This document shows positions 24,489 to 32,518 of a stretch of DNA of 64,000 nucleotides, one piece after another (the stretch's first letter is position 1; every line of letters starts with the position of its first letter). The notes below the pieces were generated by a model, which was not told where the DNA came from, did no database searches, and was given only the letters and a program-made list of their open reading frames with translations. The translations under genes were made by a program, and so were the position numbers. The DNA is from Bog-473 sp963719485 (GTDB lineage Bacteria > Actinomycetota > Acidimicrobiia > Acidimicrobiales > RAAP-2), in assembly GCA_963719485.1 (NCBI GenBank), contig OY970387.1, positions 1,922,001 through 1,986,000 on the forward strand, read 5' to 3'.

Positions 24489-25550
24489 CTACAGGCCATA
24501 GACGCGGGAAGCGTTGCCAGCCACCATCAGATCTCGCTCGTCGGCGGGGATACCCTCGAAGTTCTTCTCGACGACGATCTGCGAGTTCGGCCACGAGGTC
24601 GCAGGGTGCGGAAAGTCAGTGGACCACATAATCCGGTCGACGCCGAGCTCATGCCGATGCTCGAGGCCCCGCGCATCGTCGACAAACGTCATGTACATCT
24701 GGCGATGGAAGTAGCTACTTGGCTTATCGTCCAGCTCAGGGAAGTCATAGGGGCCCTCAGCCATATGGTCCAACACGTGCAGGTAGTGCGGAATCCAGCC
24801 CAAGCTCGGTTCGACCAGGACGATCTTGAGGTCGGGAAAGCGGGCGAGGACGCCCGGCAGGATCCAGAAGGCGATGGTCTCGGCGAGCCGCATGGCCGGT
24901 TGCGAAGTGAAGATCGCCTTCTGCCGCGTGGGATCGCGACGGAAGAGGTCCCAGAGGGACGCCACGAGCCCTAGGTGTTGGCTGACCGACATTTCCGACG
25001 CTGAAATCGCTGACCAGACGGGGTCATACCGGGCATCGTGGTACTCGGGCAGCCCGACCTCGCTGGGGAAGGTCGGAATGTGGATTGCCTTCGCCCCTTC
25101 GGCTGCCAGCCCCTCGATCTGCTTGACGGCGAACTCGATGTCCATGAGGGGCACTTGATAGGCCGGCACCAGGCGCGCCGGGTCAGCAGAGGCAAAGTCG
25201 AGCATGAAACGATTGAACGCTTCGGACGCCTCCTTCCAGCCGTCCTTCATATGGGGGTAGTGCCGGAAGGCACTGACCTCGCTGTAGAGGATTTCGGCGT
25301 CCACCCCATCACGGTCCATGGCCTTCAACCGCTGTACTGGGTCGTAGTACCCGGGGTCTGTGAATGCCTCGTGGCTGAACCCCGCCACCATGACCGAGCG
25401 GTCCACGCCCCCCATCTCCCTCTGTTGCTGTTCCTCTTCAGCTGCGATCGCACCATCCCAGTCGGCCTGGTATTTCGTTGGAATGAGCTCTCTGAGTTGT
25501 TCGGGCGTCACCTTGACGTGAGAGTCAACGGAGATCAGTCGGGTCGTCAT
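24489..25550 (-). CDS. amidohydrolase family 2 (ACMSD-like) metal-dependent hydrolase, second copy
   Basis: 353 residues from the ATG whose complement is at 25548-25550, with GGGAGGG just upstream; a longer frame would run into operator site 4. The architecture is the same as the protein at 19263: 'LISVDSHVKV' at the start, 'QRLKAMDRDGVDAEILYSEVSAFR', 'IVLVEPSLGWIPHYLHVLDH' and 'IMWSTDFPHPATSWPNSQ' near the end. Both share the reduced D-S-H-V strand-1 motif. The gene is divergent from a TetR with a palindrome between them, a standard repressor-target layout. The substrate may be a carboxylated ring-cleavage product; this is inference. Confidence 0.86.
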   Translation of the reverse strand: MTTRLISVDSHVKVTPEQLRELIPTKYQADWDGAIAAEEEQQQREMGGVDRSVMVAGFSHEAFTDPGYYDPVQRLKAMDRDGVDAEILYSEVSAFRHYPHMKDGWKEASEAFNRFMLDFASADPARLVPAYQVPLMDIEFAVKQIEGLAAEGAKAIHIPTFPSEVGLPEYHDARYDPVWSAISASEMSVSQHLGLVASLWDLFRRDPTRQKAIFTSQPAMRLAETIAFWILPGVLARFPDLKIVLVEPSLGWIPHYLHVLDHMAEGPYDFPELDDKPSSYFHRQMYMTFVDDARGLEHRHELGVDRIMWSTDFPHPATSWPNSQIVVEKNFEGIPADERDLMVAGNASRVYGL

Positions 25551-25613
25551 ATGCCCTCCCTCGGACGGGGCCTCGTGGTTGGCCGGGACATGCCCAAGCA
25601 CCTCGAGTCCACT

Positions 25614-25633
25614 AACATAGTAGCTACAATGTT
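25614..25633. promoter_or_regulatory. palindrome in tetR/amidohydrolase divergent promoter, operator site 4
   Basis: The core CATAGT-AGCT-ACAATG (25616-25631) has one mismatch to the family consensus; AAC and GTT flanks make it closely resemble site 1 at 8189. It lies 65 bp before the amidohydrolase ATG and 53 bp before the tetR GTG, so one bound dimer could control both directions. This position makes the TetR at 25685 the best candidate to bind all six sites. That assignment is inference. Confidence 0.7.
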
Positions 25634-25684
25634 GAACGTAACATAGGCCCCTCAGGCCGACAAGGGACACCTAGAGTTGCCAGC

Positions 25685-26371
25685 GTGACTATCAAGCCAG
25701 AGCGGACTAGGGCAGACCGGGCACAGCGCCGCGAGCAGACCGCAGCTAGTGGAGACACCGATACTCGTGATCGGGTCATCAAGGCGGCCGTCGAATGCAT
25801 CATTGAACTGGGCTTTTACCGGGGGTCCAGCACCAATGAGATCGCTCGGAAAGCTGGGGTCACCTGGGGAGTAATCCAGTGGTATTTCGGCAATCGAGAA
25901 GGGCTGATGCTTGCCGTCCTCGAGGACGGGGCGAACCACATGGTCGAGACCGTCAAGGACGCCCACATAGAAGGGCAGACCGTTCTAGAGCGGATGTCAC
26001 AGCTGATCGACCTGTTCTTGGAGCACTACGGCAGGCCTGCTTACTTGGCCAGCCTTCAGGTCATGCTCAATATGGACCACGACCCCAAAACCAGTGCCGG
26101 CGTTCGCAACACTATGGCGGAGGTTGCGGAGCGGTCTTACACCCCGGTGCGGCGGCTGTTGCGGGAAGCCCTTGGGCCCGCCGCCAACAAACCTGACCTC
26201 ATGACCACCATCTTTCTGGTGATACGCGGTTTTGCCTTCAGTCAGCAGCTCTTGGACTCCATGGCCTACGACACGGTGGCGCCGAAGCAGGATCGCGGCC
26301 AGCGTCACCGACGACTGCTCGCTCAGATCCTGGCTCCCTATGTCGAGATTGCTTCGGCGGTCGATCGCTGA
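25685..26371 (+). CDS. TetR-family transcriptional regulator, candidate master of the CATAGT operators
   Basis: 228 residues, start GTG 25685. The helix-turn-helix spans about 27-72 ('RDRVIKAAVECIIELGFYRGSSTNEIARKAGVTWGVIQWYFGNREGLMLAVL'). The C-terminal ligand/dimer domain (about 85-215) ends in 'RRLLAQILAPYVEIASAVDR'. It is transcribed away from the second amidohydrolase, and operator site 4 sits between them, the usual autoregulated TetR arrangement. Site 5 follows its stop by 50 bases. The inducer is probably a substrate or CoA intermediate of the nearby pathway; no ligand can be read from the sequence. Confidence 0.88.
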   Translation: MTIKPERTRADRAQRREQTAASGDTDTRDRVIKAAVECIIELGFYRGSSTNEIARKAGVTWGVIQWYFGNREGLMLAVLEDGANHMVETVKDAHIEGQTVLERMSQLIDLFLEHYGRPAYLASLQVMLNMDHDPKTSAGVRNTMAEVAERSYTPVRRLLREALGPAANKPDLMTTIFLVIRGFAFSQQLLDSMAYDTVAPKQDRGQRHRRLLAQILAPYVEIASAVDR

Positions 26372-26420
26372 GGCCGTGGTGGCCGAACCACACAAACTCT
26401 GGAGAGCCCAGAACTGCAGA

Positions 26421-26436
26421 TATAGTAAGTACTATG
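26421..26436. promoter_or_regulatory. palindrome, operator site 5
   Basis: TATAGT-AAGT-ACTATG has one mismatch to the family consensus, with the same 6-4-6 spacing. It lies 50 bases after the tetR stop and 74 bp before the ATG of the 102-residue protein, so that small gene appears to be a regulon member. Confidence 0.6.
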
Positions 26437-26510
26437 TCGTGTGGGTTTGTGGCTCAACATCAACTGGAGATCGCTGAGACGGAGAGGACTGTTTGGAACG
26501 AGGTCACACC

Positions 26511-26819
26511 ATGGAACTGACTGCCGGCGTCAGGTTGCGGAGCGCAGTGTGTCCAACCGAGATCATCGTGCTGAAGGCTCCCTCGAGCGAGGTCGATCTG
26601 CGGTGTGGAGGGGTCACCATCGTGGACACGGATGCCGCCCTGCAGGCCGATGCGGTTCCACAAGAAGGGTTCTCCGAGGGGACGCAACTGGGTAAGCGGT
26701 ACAAACACAGCGAGTCTGGTCTCGAGTTGCTCTGCACGAAAGCGGGAGAGGGCTCGCTCTCCGTTGGCAAGGTCTTATTGACCACGGAGCAGGCGAAGAC
26801 CCTCCCCGCGTCGGACTGA
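26511..26819 (+). CDS. small conserved-looking protein of unknown function (102 aa)
   Basis: 102 residues from ATG 26511 (a TTG six codons upstream is possible). I do not recognise a named domain. The segments 'GVRLRSAVCPTEIIVLKAP', 'DLRCGGVTIV' and 'LELLCTKAGEGSLSVG' show three cysteines in otherwise beta-rich sequence, and the protein ends 'AKTLPASD'. Evenly spaced Cys/Gly motifs suggest a compact folded protein, perhaps metal-binding or a partner of a neighbouring enzyme. Operator site 5 upstream places it with the P450, importer and CoA-transferase genes, so a role in that pathway is the best guess. Confidence 0.65.
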   Translation: MELTAGVRLRSAVCPTEIIVLKAPSSEVDLRCGGVTIVDTDAALQADAVPQEGFSEGTQLGKRYKHSESGLELLCTKAGEGSLSVGKVLLTTEQAKTLPASD

Positions 26820-26904
26820 GAACGATGCAAGCGTGCACGCAGAGGAACGCCTGAGCATCGGGTTGAACGGCGAGCTGAACGCGCCCTCGAACTCACAACG
26901 ACCA

Positions 26905-26919
26905 CGTAAGTTACTTACG
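26905..26919. promoter_or_regulatory. inverted repeat CGTAAGT-T-ACTTACG
   Basis: Seven-base arms surround one central base, in the 146-base gap between the small protein (+) and the NTF2-like gene (-), which converge here. It does not match the CATAGT family. It could be a short hairpin at the shared transcript end or an unrelated binding site. Confidence 0.25.
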
Positions 26920-26965
26920 GTCAGATGTCCTGTTCGAGGTGCAGCGGCGATACCGCCAGTTCAGG

Positions 26966-27403
26966 TCAACTTGTAACCGTCTCTCCTTGGGCCAACAAGC
27001 GAAGAGCCTGTGACTCATCCTCAAACAGAATTTTGATGTCGAGAAGGGCGTCATTCTCGTCGAATGTCACCACGTAGACTTGGTGGCCACGATACCGAAT
27101 GCGGTGGCTTTGAACCTGTACGTACTGAATCCCCGCGACGTGGCTCTCGCCCTCTAACCAGTCGACCCACTTTAGGATGTCATAGGTCCCATTCAAGAAT
27201 CGGTGCAGTCTGCAAATGTGGGCCTTAACTTCGTCGGGTCCGCGGAACACCCCAGAGAGGGCACTACGCCCTGGGACGGTATAGGTGACCTTTGAGGATA
27301 GAAGGTGTTCCGTCGGGTCAAGGGTGTTGGTTGCGAAACTGATGAAGAAGCGTTGTGTGTTTGCGAGTCTTCTTGAGGAGGGCTCACGTTCACCCATTGT
27401 CAA
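26966..27403 (-). CDS. NTF2-like (SnoaL-type) protein
   Basis: 145 residues from a TTG start (complement of 27401-27403) spaced seven bases from GAGGAG; an ATG two codons later is the alternative. The pattern is that of a small alpha+beta cone: an N-terminal helix 'NTQRFFISFATNTLDPTEHLLSS' then 'VTYTVPGRSALSGVFRGPDEVKAHI' and paired strands 'QVQSHRIRYRGHQVYVVTFDENDALLDIKILF'. Such proteins are isomerases, dehydratases or ligand carriers; here no catalytic residue can be assigned. It is a lone gene on this strand. Confidence 0.7.
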   Translation of the reverse strand: MTMGEREPSSRRLANTQRFFISFATNTLDPTEHLLSSKVTYTVPGRSALSGVFRGPDEVKAHICRLHRFLNGTYDILKWVDWLEGESHVAGIQYVQVQSHRIRYRGHQVYVVTFDENDALLDIKILFEDESQALRLLAQGETVTS

Positions 27404-27615
27404 TGGTCACTCCTCTCGCCCCTGGCAAAAAGCGCGTACAAGCATCCCCTGAACCACCCACTGCAGACCCACTCAAAGCACGGGCCCAGCCGAGATGCCT
27501 GTCGGTACTCTCGAGAGCACGGAGATCGCGATGTCCGATAGCAGTCACTGAAATCGGCTGCTCAGTGTGATCCTGTAGATCTGATTGGGGGTAACGACCA
27601 TTGCGGCGGGATATC

Positions 27616-28239
27616 TCAGAACCCGATCGACCGGCGGATTACGACGACGTGAATCCGACCGGGCGTCTCTTGGTGGATTTCCAATACCTTTCCGACTGAG
27701 CTGTTCTGTCCATAGGCAGCGTACGCGCGAGCATCCTCAAGTATGAGGCTGTGTTTGTAGATCCGCTCGTGGGCTGCCGCGAGGGTGGGGACGAACTTCT
27801 GAGCGCCAATGACAAAGATGACGTGTGCCGCACCCCAGGCATACGAGGCGAGTTGGCTTCCCGAAGCCGAGGCAATTACTAGAACGCCGCCTCTCGTGAC
27901 TGCGTGAACGCTCCCGAGGGCGTAATCGGGTTGGCCGCCGATTGCTTTCATTTCCTGGGCTTGGGTGGCGAAGTCCAGCGCGAACATCTTCGTTCGTGCG
28001 GAGTCGAAGTCCCCTCCGTTGTTGATGGCATTTGCGATGCCAGTCTCATCCAGCGTCACTGACGTGTTGGTCATTACGGAGCTGCCCTTCGGGATCGTCG
28101 CGAGAACAATCTCTCGAGCTCCATCGAGGTCCCCAACAACTTGAACGCTAAACCCGTGTTCTTCAAGGGCAACGACTGTCGCCTCGAGCGTTTCGTCGTC
28201 GGGTAGAGCTGTGTAGAGGTCAGAGGTACTCAATGCCAT
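27616..28239 (-). CDS. LUD-domain (LutC/YkgG-like) protein
   Basis: 207 residues preceded by AAAGGAGAC. The LUD pattern is clear: 'KGSSVMTNTSVTLDETGIANAIN' (about 51-73), 'YALGSVHAVTRGGVLVIASASGSQLASYAWGAAHVIFVIGAQKFVPTLAAAHERIY' (about 107-161). The domain is named for lactate-utilisation proteins LutB/LutC but occurs alone in many actinobacteria with unknown roles. No lutA or lutB homologue is nearby, so a lactate role is not supported here. Confidence 0.8.
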   Translation of the reverse strand: MALSTSDLYTALPDDETLEATVVALEEHGFSVQVVGDLDGAREIVLATIPKGSSVMTNTSVTLDETGIANAINNGGDFDSARTKMFALDFATQAQEMKAIGGQPDYALGSVHAVTRGGVLVIASASGSQLASYAWGAAHVIFVIGAQKFVPTLAAAHERIYKHSLILEDARAYAAYGQNSSVGKVLEIHQETPGRIHVVVIRRSIGF

Positions 28240-28807
28240 GTCTCCTTTTCTTTGGCCCAGGGCCGACCGTCAAGGCGGCGACTCCACCTCTGGATGCGGA
28301 CCGCAGTCGGACGTACCGGCGGTGCGGACGATCTGGTTACCCCGTGCTCGGCGCTCGAACGGACTCCGTGACTGACTTCACCTGAGTGTCAGCTGTGCCA
28401 CACGTCATCACCACAAGTGTCTGTCGGTCCAGATGCATTTCGCATCTGCCGACTGGCCAGTGGACGCAGGCTGCTGGCCGGCGAATCACGAGATGTATCT
28501 CGCGTCCGAAATCATGATCACCGGCCCTCGGCTCATCTCGACGGTTGGAAGCGTGCCGGAACCCCAAGTTGCAGCCCTCGTCCGATACGAGATCCCAGGC
28601 CCCACCGTCGCCGGGAGTCGAGGGTCAGATAGAGACCTGACAACGACTAGCCACCAGGCAGATGCGATGACTATCGCCCGTCCAGAGAATTACGAGAGAA
28701 CTCTAGGGCGTCGGTCCACTCGATGACTCCGATCGATGAGACCAACCAGGCGACGCCTGAAGGCACAACACGGTCGACAATCAGAGTCGGAGCAAATTGG
28801 GAACTAC
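28240..28807. other. 568-base intergenic stretch
   Basis: Between the LUD gene (-) and the alpha/beta hydrolase (+) I find no convincing gene. Open frames exist on both strands (for example 28433-28726 +) but show no recognisable domain and no ribosome-binding site. The region must hold the promoters of both divergent genes; no CATAGT-type palindrome is seen in it. Confidence 0.4.
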
Positions 28808-29704
28808 ATGAGAGCCACGGAGGATTTCACGGTTAGGGCATCTGGGTCCGTCGTTGAGAGCGGCGGTCAGCTGACAGCGAAGAATCGAACTGTTCAGATC
28901 GACGCGGATACTTTTGTCTATCGTCGATTCGGCAGTACGCAACATGCGCCCGCCTTGCTTTGCCTGCAACACTTTCGGGGGAACCTCGACTTTTGGGATC
29001 CGGCTCTCGTCAATCGCATCGCCCAGGATCGCGAAGTCATCCTGCTGGCGAATCGGGGAGTCGGTGCGTCGACGGGAGTCGTTCCGGACAACGTGCCCGA
29101 CATGACACGTGATGTGATCTCCTTCGTCCGTGCGCTCGGTCTGGAGCAGGTCGACGTCCTTGGGTTCTCGCTCGGTGGTCACATTGCGCAGGAATTGGCC
29201 CTCATGAATCCGCGGCTTGTGCGTCGGCTCGTGCTCGCGGGCACGGGTCCTCAGGGCGGTCCGGGGCTGCACCGCTGGAGTGACGACGTATACGCCCACG
29301 CGTGCGCGGACGAGATCACTCCTGAGCACGCCCTTAAGGTCTTCTTCTCGGGTTCGGAAGAAAGCCGCGCCAAGGGCATGGCTTACCTCGGCCGAACGCA
29401 GATCCGCCAAGAAGATAGGGATGCGCCGACCGATTTGGCGACTCGAGACGCCCAACTCGCCGCCCTCACCGCGTGGGGAATCCCCGACACCTCGAAGTTG
29501 AATCGGTTGGCCGGTATCACCCATCCCACGTTCGTCGCCATCGGCGACCACGACACAATGATGCCCACGAGGAACAGTCGGATCCTTGCCGATCAACTTC
29601 CGAATGCGCACCTGAGAATCTACCCGGACGCCAATCACGGCTTCTTGAATCAATATCCGGAACTGTTCGGTGACCACGTGCGGACGTTCCTCAATGCACT
29701 CTGA
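28808..29704 (+). CDS. alpha/beta hydrolase
   Basis: 298 residues from ATG 28808 (an in-frame ATG at 28736 adds 24 basic residues). It is a full serine-type alpha/beta hydrolase: 'LLCLQHFRGNLDFWDPAL' replaces the usual HGxG oxyanion loop, the nucleophile elbow is 'VLGFSLGGHIAQ' (about 117-128), the acid lies in 'VAIGDHDTMMPTRNS' (about 246-260), and the base in 'YPDANHGFLNQYPE' (about 274-287). The pattern resembles non-heme haloperoxidase/carboxylesterase-like proteins. Its stop is seven bases before the aldo/keto reductase ATG, so they are probably co-transcribed. Confidence 0.85.
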   Translation: MRATEDFTVRASGSVVESGGQLTAKNRTVQIDADTFVYRRFGSTQHAPALLCLQHFRGNLDFWDPALVNRIAQDREVILLANRGVGASTGVVPDNVPDMTRDVISFVRALGLEQVDVLGFSLGGHIAQELALMNPRLVRRLVLAGTGPQGGPGLHRWSDDVYAHACADEITPEHALKVFFSGSEESRAKGMAYLGRTQIRQEDRDAPTDLATRDAQLAALTAWGIPDTSKLNRLAGITHPTFVAIGDHDTMMPTRNSRILADQLPNAHLRIYPDANHGFLNQYPELFGDHVRTFLNAL

Positions 29705-29711
29705 AGGGCAA

Positions 29712-30554
29712 ATGCTTGCCGGCACATTCAACATCGGAGGCGATCTCCCGGTACAGCGACTGGGCTACGGGTCGATGCAACTCACCGGTCCGGGCATCTG
29801 GGGGGAGCCGAGGGACCACGACGGAGCAATCACAGTGCTTCGCAGGGCCGTCGAGCTTGGAGTGACGCTAATCGACACAGCGGATTCTTATGGACCTGGA
29901 GTCGCCGAGCGCCTCATACGAGAGGCACTTCATCCGTACCCTGATGATCTTGTCGTGGCCACGAAAGCGGGAATGACACGACCCGGTCCAGGGCGGTGGG
30001 ACTCCGACGGGCGGCCGGAACATCTGAAGGGACAGGTCGAAAAGAGTCTGCGCCTGCTGGGCGTCGAGCGCATAAAGCTTTTCCAGCTGCACCGCGTTGA
30101 TCCGGCAGTCCCTCTGGCCGAGCAAGTCGGGGCCTTGGTCGAACTCCAGCGGGTAGGCAAGATTGGAGACATCGGCCTCTCGGAGGTCTCGGTGTCCACC
30201 ATCGAGAAGGCCCGAGCAATCACGCCAATCGCCACCGTCCAGAACCAATACAACATCTCTCAGAGGAAATCGGAAGACGTGTTGCAGTTCTGCGAACGCG
30301 AAGGTATCGGATTCATTCCCTGGTTTCCGATGGCAACTGGCCGGCTGGCCGAGCCAGGTGGAGCATTGGACGGAGTGGCCTCCGAATGTAGAGCAACGCC
30401 GGCACAGGTGGCGCTCGCCTGGCTACTTCAGCACTCGCCCATCTTGTTGCCGATACCGGGTACTTCGAGGGTGGCTCATCTCGAGGAGAACATGGCAGCA
30501 GCGACCGTCGCTCTTACTCCTGAACAAGTAGCACGGCTAGACGCCGCAATCTGA
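29712..30554 (+). CDS. aldo/keto reductase
   Basis: 280 residues from ATG 29712 (ATG 29694 also in frame). The AKR catalytic tetrad is visible: Asp and Tyr in 'LIDTADSYGPGVAERLIREAL' (about 53-73), Lys in 'VVATKAG' (about 79-85) and His in 'FQLHRVDP' (about 120-127). The NADP-binding end reads 'LPIPGTSRVAHLEENMAAA' (about 250-268). It reduces an aldehyde or ketone with NADPH. It sits between an alpha/beta hydrolase and a hypothetical gene, 32 bases before the latter. Confidence 0.9.
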   Translation: MLAGTFNIGGDLPVQRLGYGSMQLTGPGIWGEPRDHDGAITVLRRAVELGVTLIDTADSYGPGVAERLIREALHPYPDDLVVATKAGMTRPGPGRWDSDGRPEHLKGQVEKSLRLLGVERIKLFQLHRVDPAVPLAEQVGALVELQRVGKIGDIGLSEVSVSTIEKARAITPIATVQNQYNISQRKSEDVLQFCEREGIGFIPWFPMATGRLAEPGGALDGVASECRATPAQVALAWLLQHSPILLPIPGTSRVAHLEENMAAATVALTPEQVARLDAAI

Positions 30555-30586
30555 ATACATCTGACCCTGGGAAGAGAGGAAGACAA

Positions 30587-31306
30587 GTGACCGACCTACT
30601 TGAGACTGTTCTTGATGCGCATGGTGGCCTTGACCGCTGGAAGGAGCTGGACAGTGTCTCGGCTCGCCTGACGCAAGGGGGAGTGTTGTGGGGGGTGAAA
30701 GGCCAAGACGGCGTACTCAACGACGTGTTCGCCAGGGCCAGCCTGCATCAAGAGAGGGAATCACATCACCCATTCGGTGCGCCCAACCTTCGAAGCTCGT
30801 TCACGCCACAGCGCGTCGCCATCGAGAACACAAATGGCGATGTCGTCGAGGCGATGGACCAGCCGCGGGCGTCCTTTGCGGGTCACACGCTTGAGACGCC
30901 GTGGTCGCGTCTACAACTCGCGTATTTTGTTGGTACGGCAATGTGGACGTATTTGACTCAGCCCTTCACTTTTGCTCTGCCGGGGTTCGAGACTTCCGAA
31001 CTTGAGCCGTGGCACGAGGGTAACGAGGTGTGGCGACGGCTGCACGTCATCTGGCCGAGCTACCTCGCCACCCACAGCACTGAGCAGACGCTCTACTTCG
31101 GTGACGACGGCCTGATACGTCGCCACGATTACGACGTCGAGATTCAGGGCGGCTCCGGAGGAGCTCACTTCATTTCGGATTACACAGAAGTTGCTGGGAT
31201 CAAGGTGCCGACCCGCCACAGAATCTTTCCACGAGGTCCGGAGAGTCAAGCGATTCCTGATCCGCTTTTGATATCCATAGATCTAAGCGAGATCAGCTTT
31301 TCCTGA
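30587..31306 (+). CDS. conserved hypothetical protein, possible LolA/LppX-like beta fold
   Basis: 239 residues, GTG start 30587 with GAAGAGAGGAAGAC upstream. I do not recognise a named family. The sequence alternates short hydrophobic strands with charged turns ('VAIENTNGDVVEAMDQP', 'ETPWSRLQLAYFVGTAMWTYLTQPFTF', 'QTLYFGDDGLIRRHDYDVEIQGG'), and the start 'VLDAHGGLDRWKELDSV' is like the opening of proteins modelled on outer-membrane lipoprotein-sorting folds. There is no signal peptide, so it is cytoplasmic. It may bind a hydrophobic ligand; that is a guess. Confidence 0.6.
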   Translation: MTDLLETVLDAHGGLDRWKELDSVSARLTQGGVLWGVKGQDGVLNDVFARASLHQERESHHPFGAPNLRSSFTPQRVAIENTNGDVVEAMDQPRASFAGHTLETPWSRLQLAYFVGTAMWTYLTQPFTFALPGFETSELEPWHEGNEVWRRLHVIWPSYLATHSTEQTLYFGDDGLIRRHDYDVEIQGGSGGAHFISDYTEVAGIKVPTRHRIFPRGPESQAIPDPLLISIDLSEISFS

Positions 31307-31398
31307 GCGGTGATATCGCCGGTCGGGCTCCGGCCGCAGTCGTGAACGAAGTTGAGAGCGCAGCGGCGCCCGGCGGCGTCCAAGGGGGATGATCTGTG

Positions 31399-32250
31399 AT
31401 GACGCAGCCCGCAATACCGCGAATGCAGTTTCGACCGATCGACGGATTGTCGATCCGATTCGCGGAAAGCGATGCAGGGGGCCAAGACGCCCTCTTGCTG
31501 AATCCATGGCCTGAGAGCTTGCTGGCCTTCGAGCCGACCTGGGCACGGCTGGCAACGCGTGCTCATTTGGTAGCAATTGATTTGCCCGGCTTCGGTCATT
31601 CCGATCGAAGCAGCGCGCTCATGTCGCCGAAGGCGATGGGTGAGTTTGTCATCCGTGTCGCGGACGCGTTCGGACTTGAGAATCCCCACGTGGTCGGGCC
31701 GGACATCGGCACTGCTGCGTCACTCTTCGCGGCCGCCTTGCATCCGAACAGGCTTCGGAGCATCGTCGTTGGGAGCGGGGGCGCTGCAGTTCCGCTCCAG
31801 CTTGGGAGCTTGCTGAGAGATTGGGTCGAAGCACCGGACTTGGACGCCTACCGCAATGCCGACTCCCGGCAGATCGTCGCCGAGTCATTGGGCGGTATCG
31901 AGAGATACGAGGTTCCCGGATTCGTCCGCGAGGACTACCTCTCCGCATACGACGGGGACCGTTTTGTCGAGTCGATGCACTACGTGCGTACCTACCCGAC
32001 GGAACTTCCTATCCTTCGAGACTTGCTGCCGCACATACACACTCCGGTGCAGATCATCGCTGGCTTGCGAGATCCTGCTGTGCCGGCTGTCAACGCCGAA
32101 TTTCTGCACGAGAGGCTGCCGAGTAGCAAGCTCGATTTCGTCGACGCAGGACACTTCGCGTGGGAGGAGGCGGCGGATGACTACGCGGCACTCGTCATCA
32201 GTTGGTGGGACGAGGGCTACACAACTGCTGGATCCGCAGCGGCGCGGTAA
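31399..32250 (+). CDS. alpha/beta hydrolase with Asp nucleophile, paralogue A
   Basis: 283 residues from ATG 31399 (a GTG lies one codon upstream), behind AAGGGGGAT. The nucleophile elbow is 'VVGPDIGTAASLF' (about 96-108), with Asp rather than Ser, as in haloalkane dehalogenases and epoxide hydrolases. The base is the His in 'LDFVDAGHFAWEEA' (about 246-259). It is very similar throughout to paralogue B at 36811-37659; 'SIRFAES' and 'LVAIDLPGFGHS' are shared. The two copies flank an AraC and a LuxR regulator gene, suggesting local duplication around a regulatory core. Confidence 0.85.
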   Translation: MTQPAIPRMQFRPIDGLSIRFAESDAGGQDALLLNPWPESLLAFEPTWARLATRAHLVAIDLPGFGHSDRSSALMSPKAMGEFVIRVADAFGLENPHVVGPDIGTAASLFAAALHPNRLRSIVVGSGGAAVPLQLGSLLRDWVEAPDLDAYRNADSRQIVAESLGGIERYEVPGFVREDYLSAYDGDRFVESMHYVRTYPTELPILRDLLPHIHTPVQIIAGLRDPAVPAVNAEFLHERLPSSKLDFVDAGHFAWEEAADDYAALVISWWDEGYTTAGSAAAR

Positions 32251-32518
32251 GCCGAAGCGCCCGGAACCGCGAGAGGGCTCCGCCGGCAGGTCGGGCCTGC
32301 AACGAGTAAGTCCTCCGCGCGCGCGAACGATCGTGCCGTCACCCTTGAACTGTGTGAGTCGCTGGAGCATTGCCCAGGAGGACGACTTCTGAGGGTGACC
32401 CGACTCAGGCCGGAAGCCATCTGGCCGCGCATATAGAAGGCTCGGTCTCGAGTGCGCAGTGCTTGGTCGTCGGAATGCCACGCTGCCCGACCCAGGATCG
32501 TCAGTTGGGGCGCAACAG

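Noticed and set aside
28781..29734. 317-codon minus-strand frame opposite the alpha/beta hydrolase
   Set aside because: Antisense shadow of a gene with a full catalytic triad.
32251..32518. Possible gene in the gap between hydrolase A and araC
   Set aside because: Only short frames without motifs; the flanking genes converge and no hairpin with a T run is evident.
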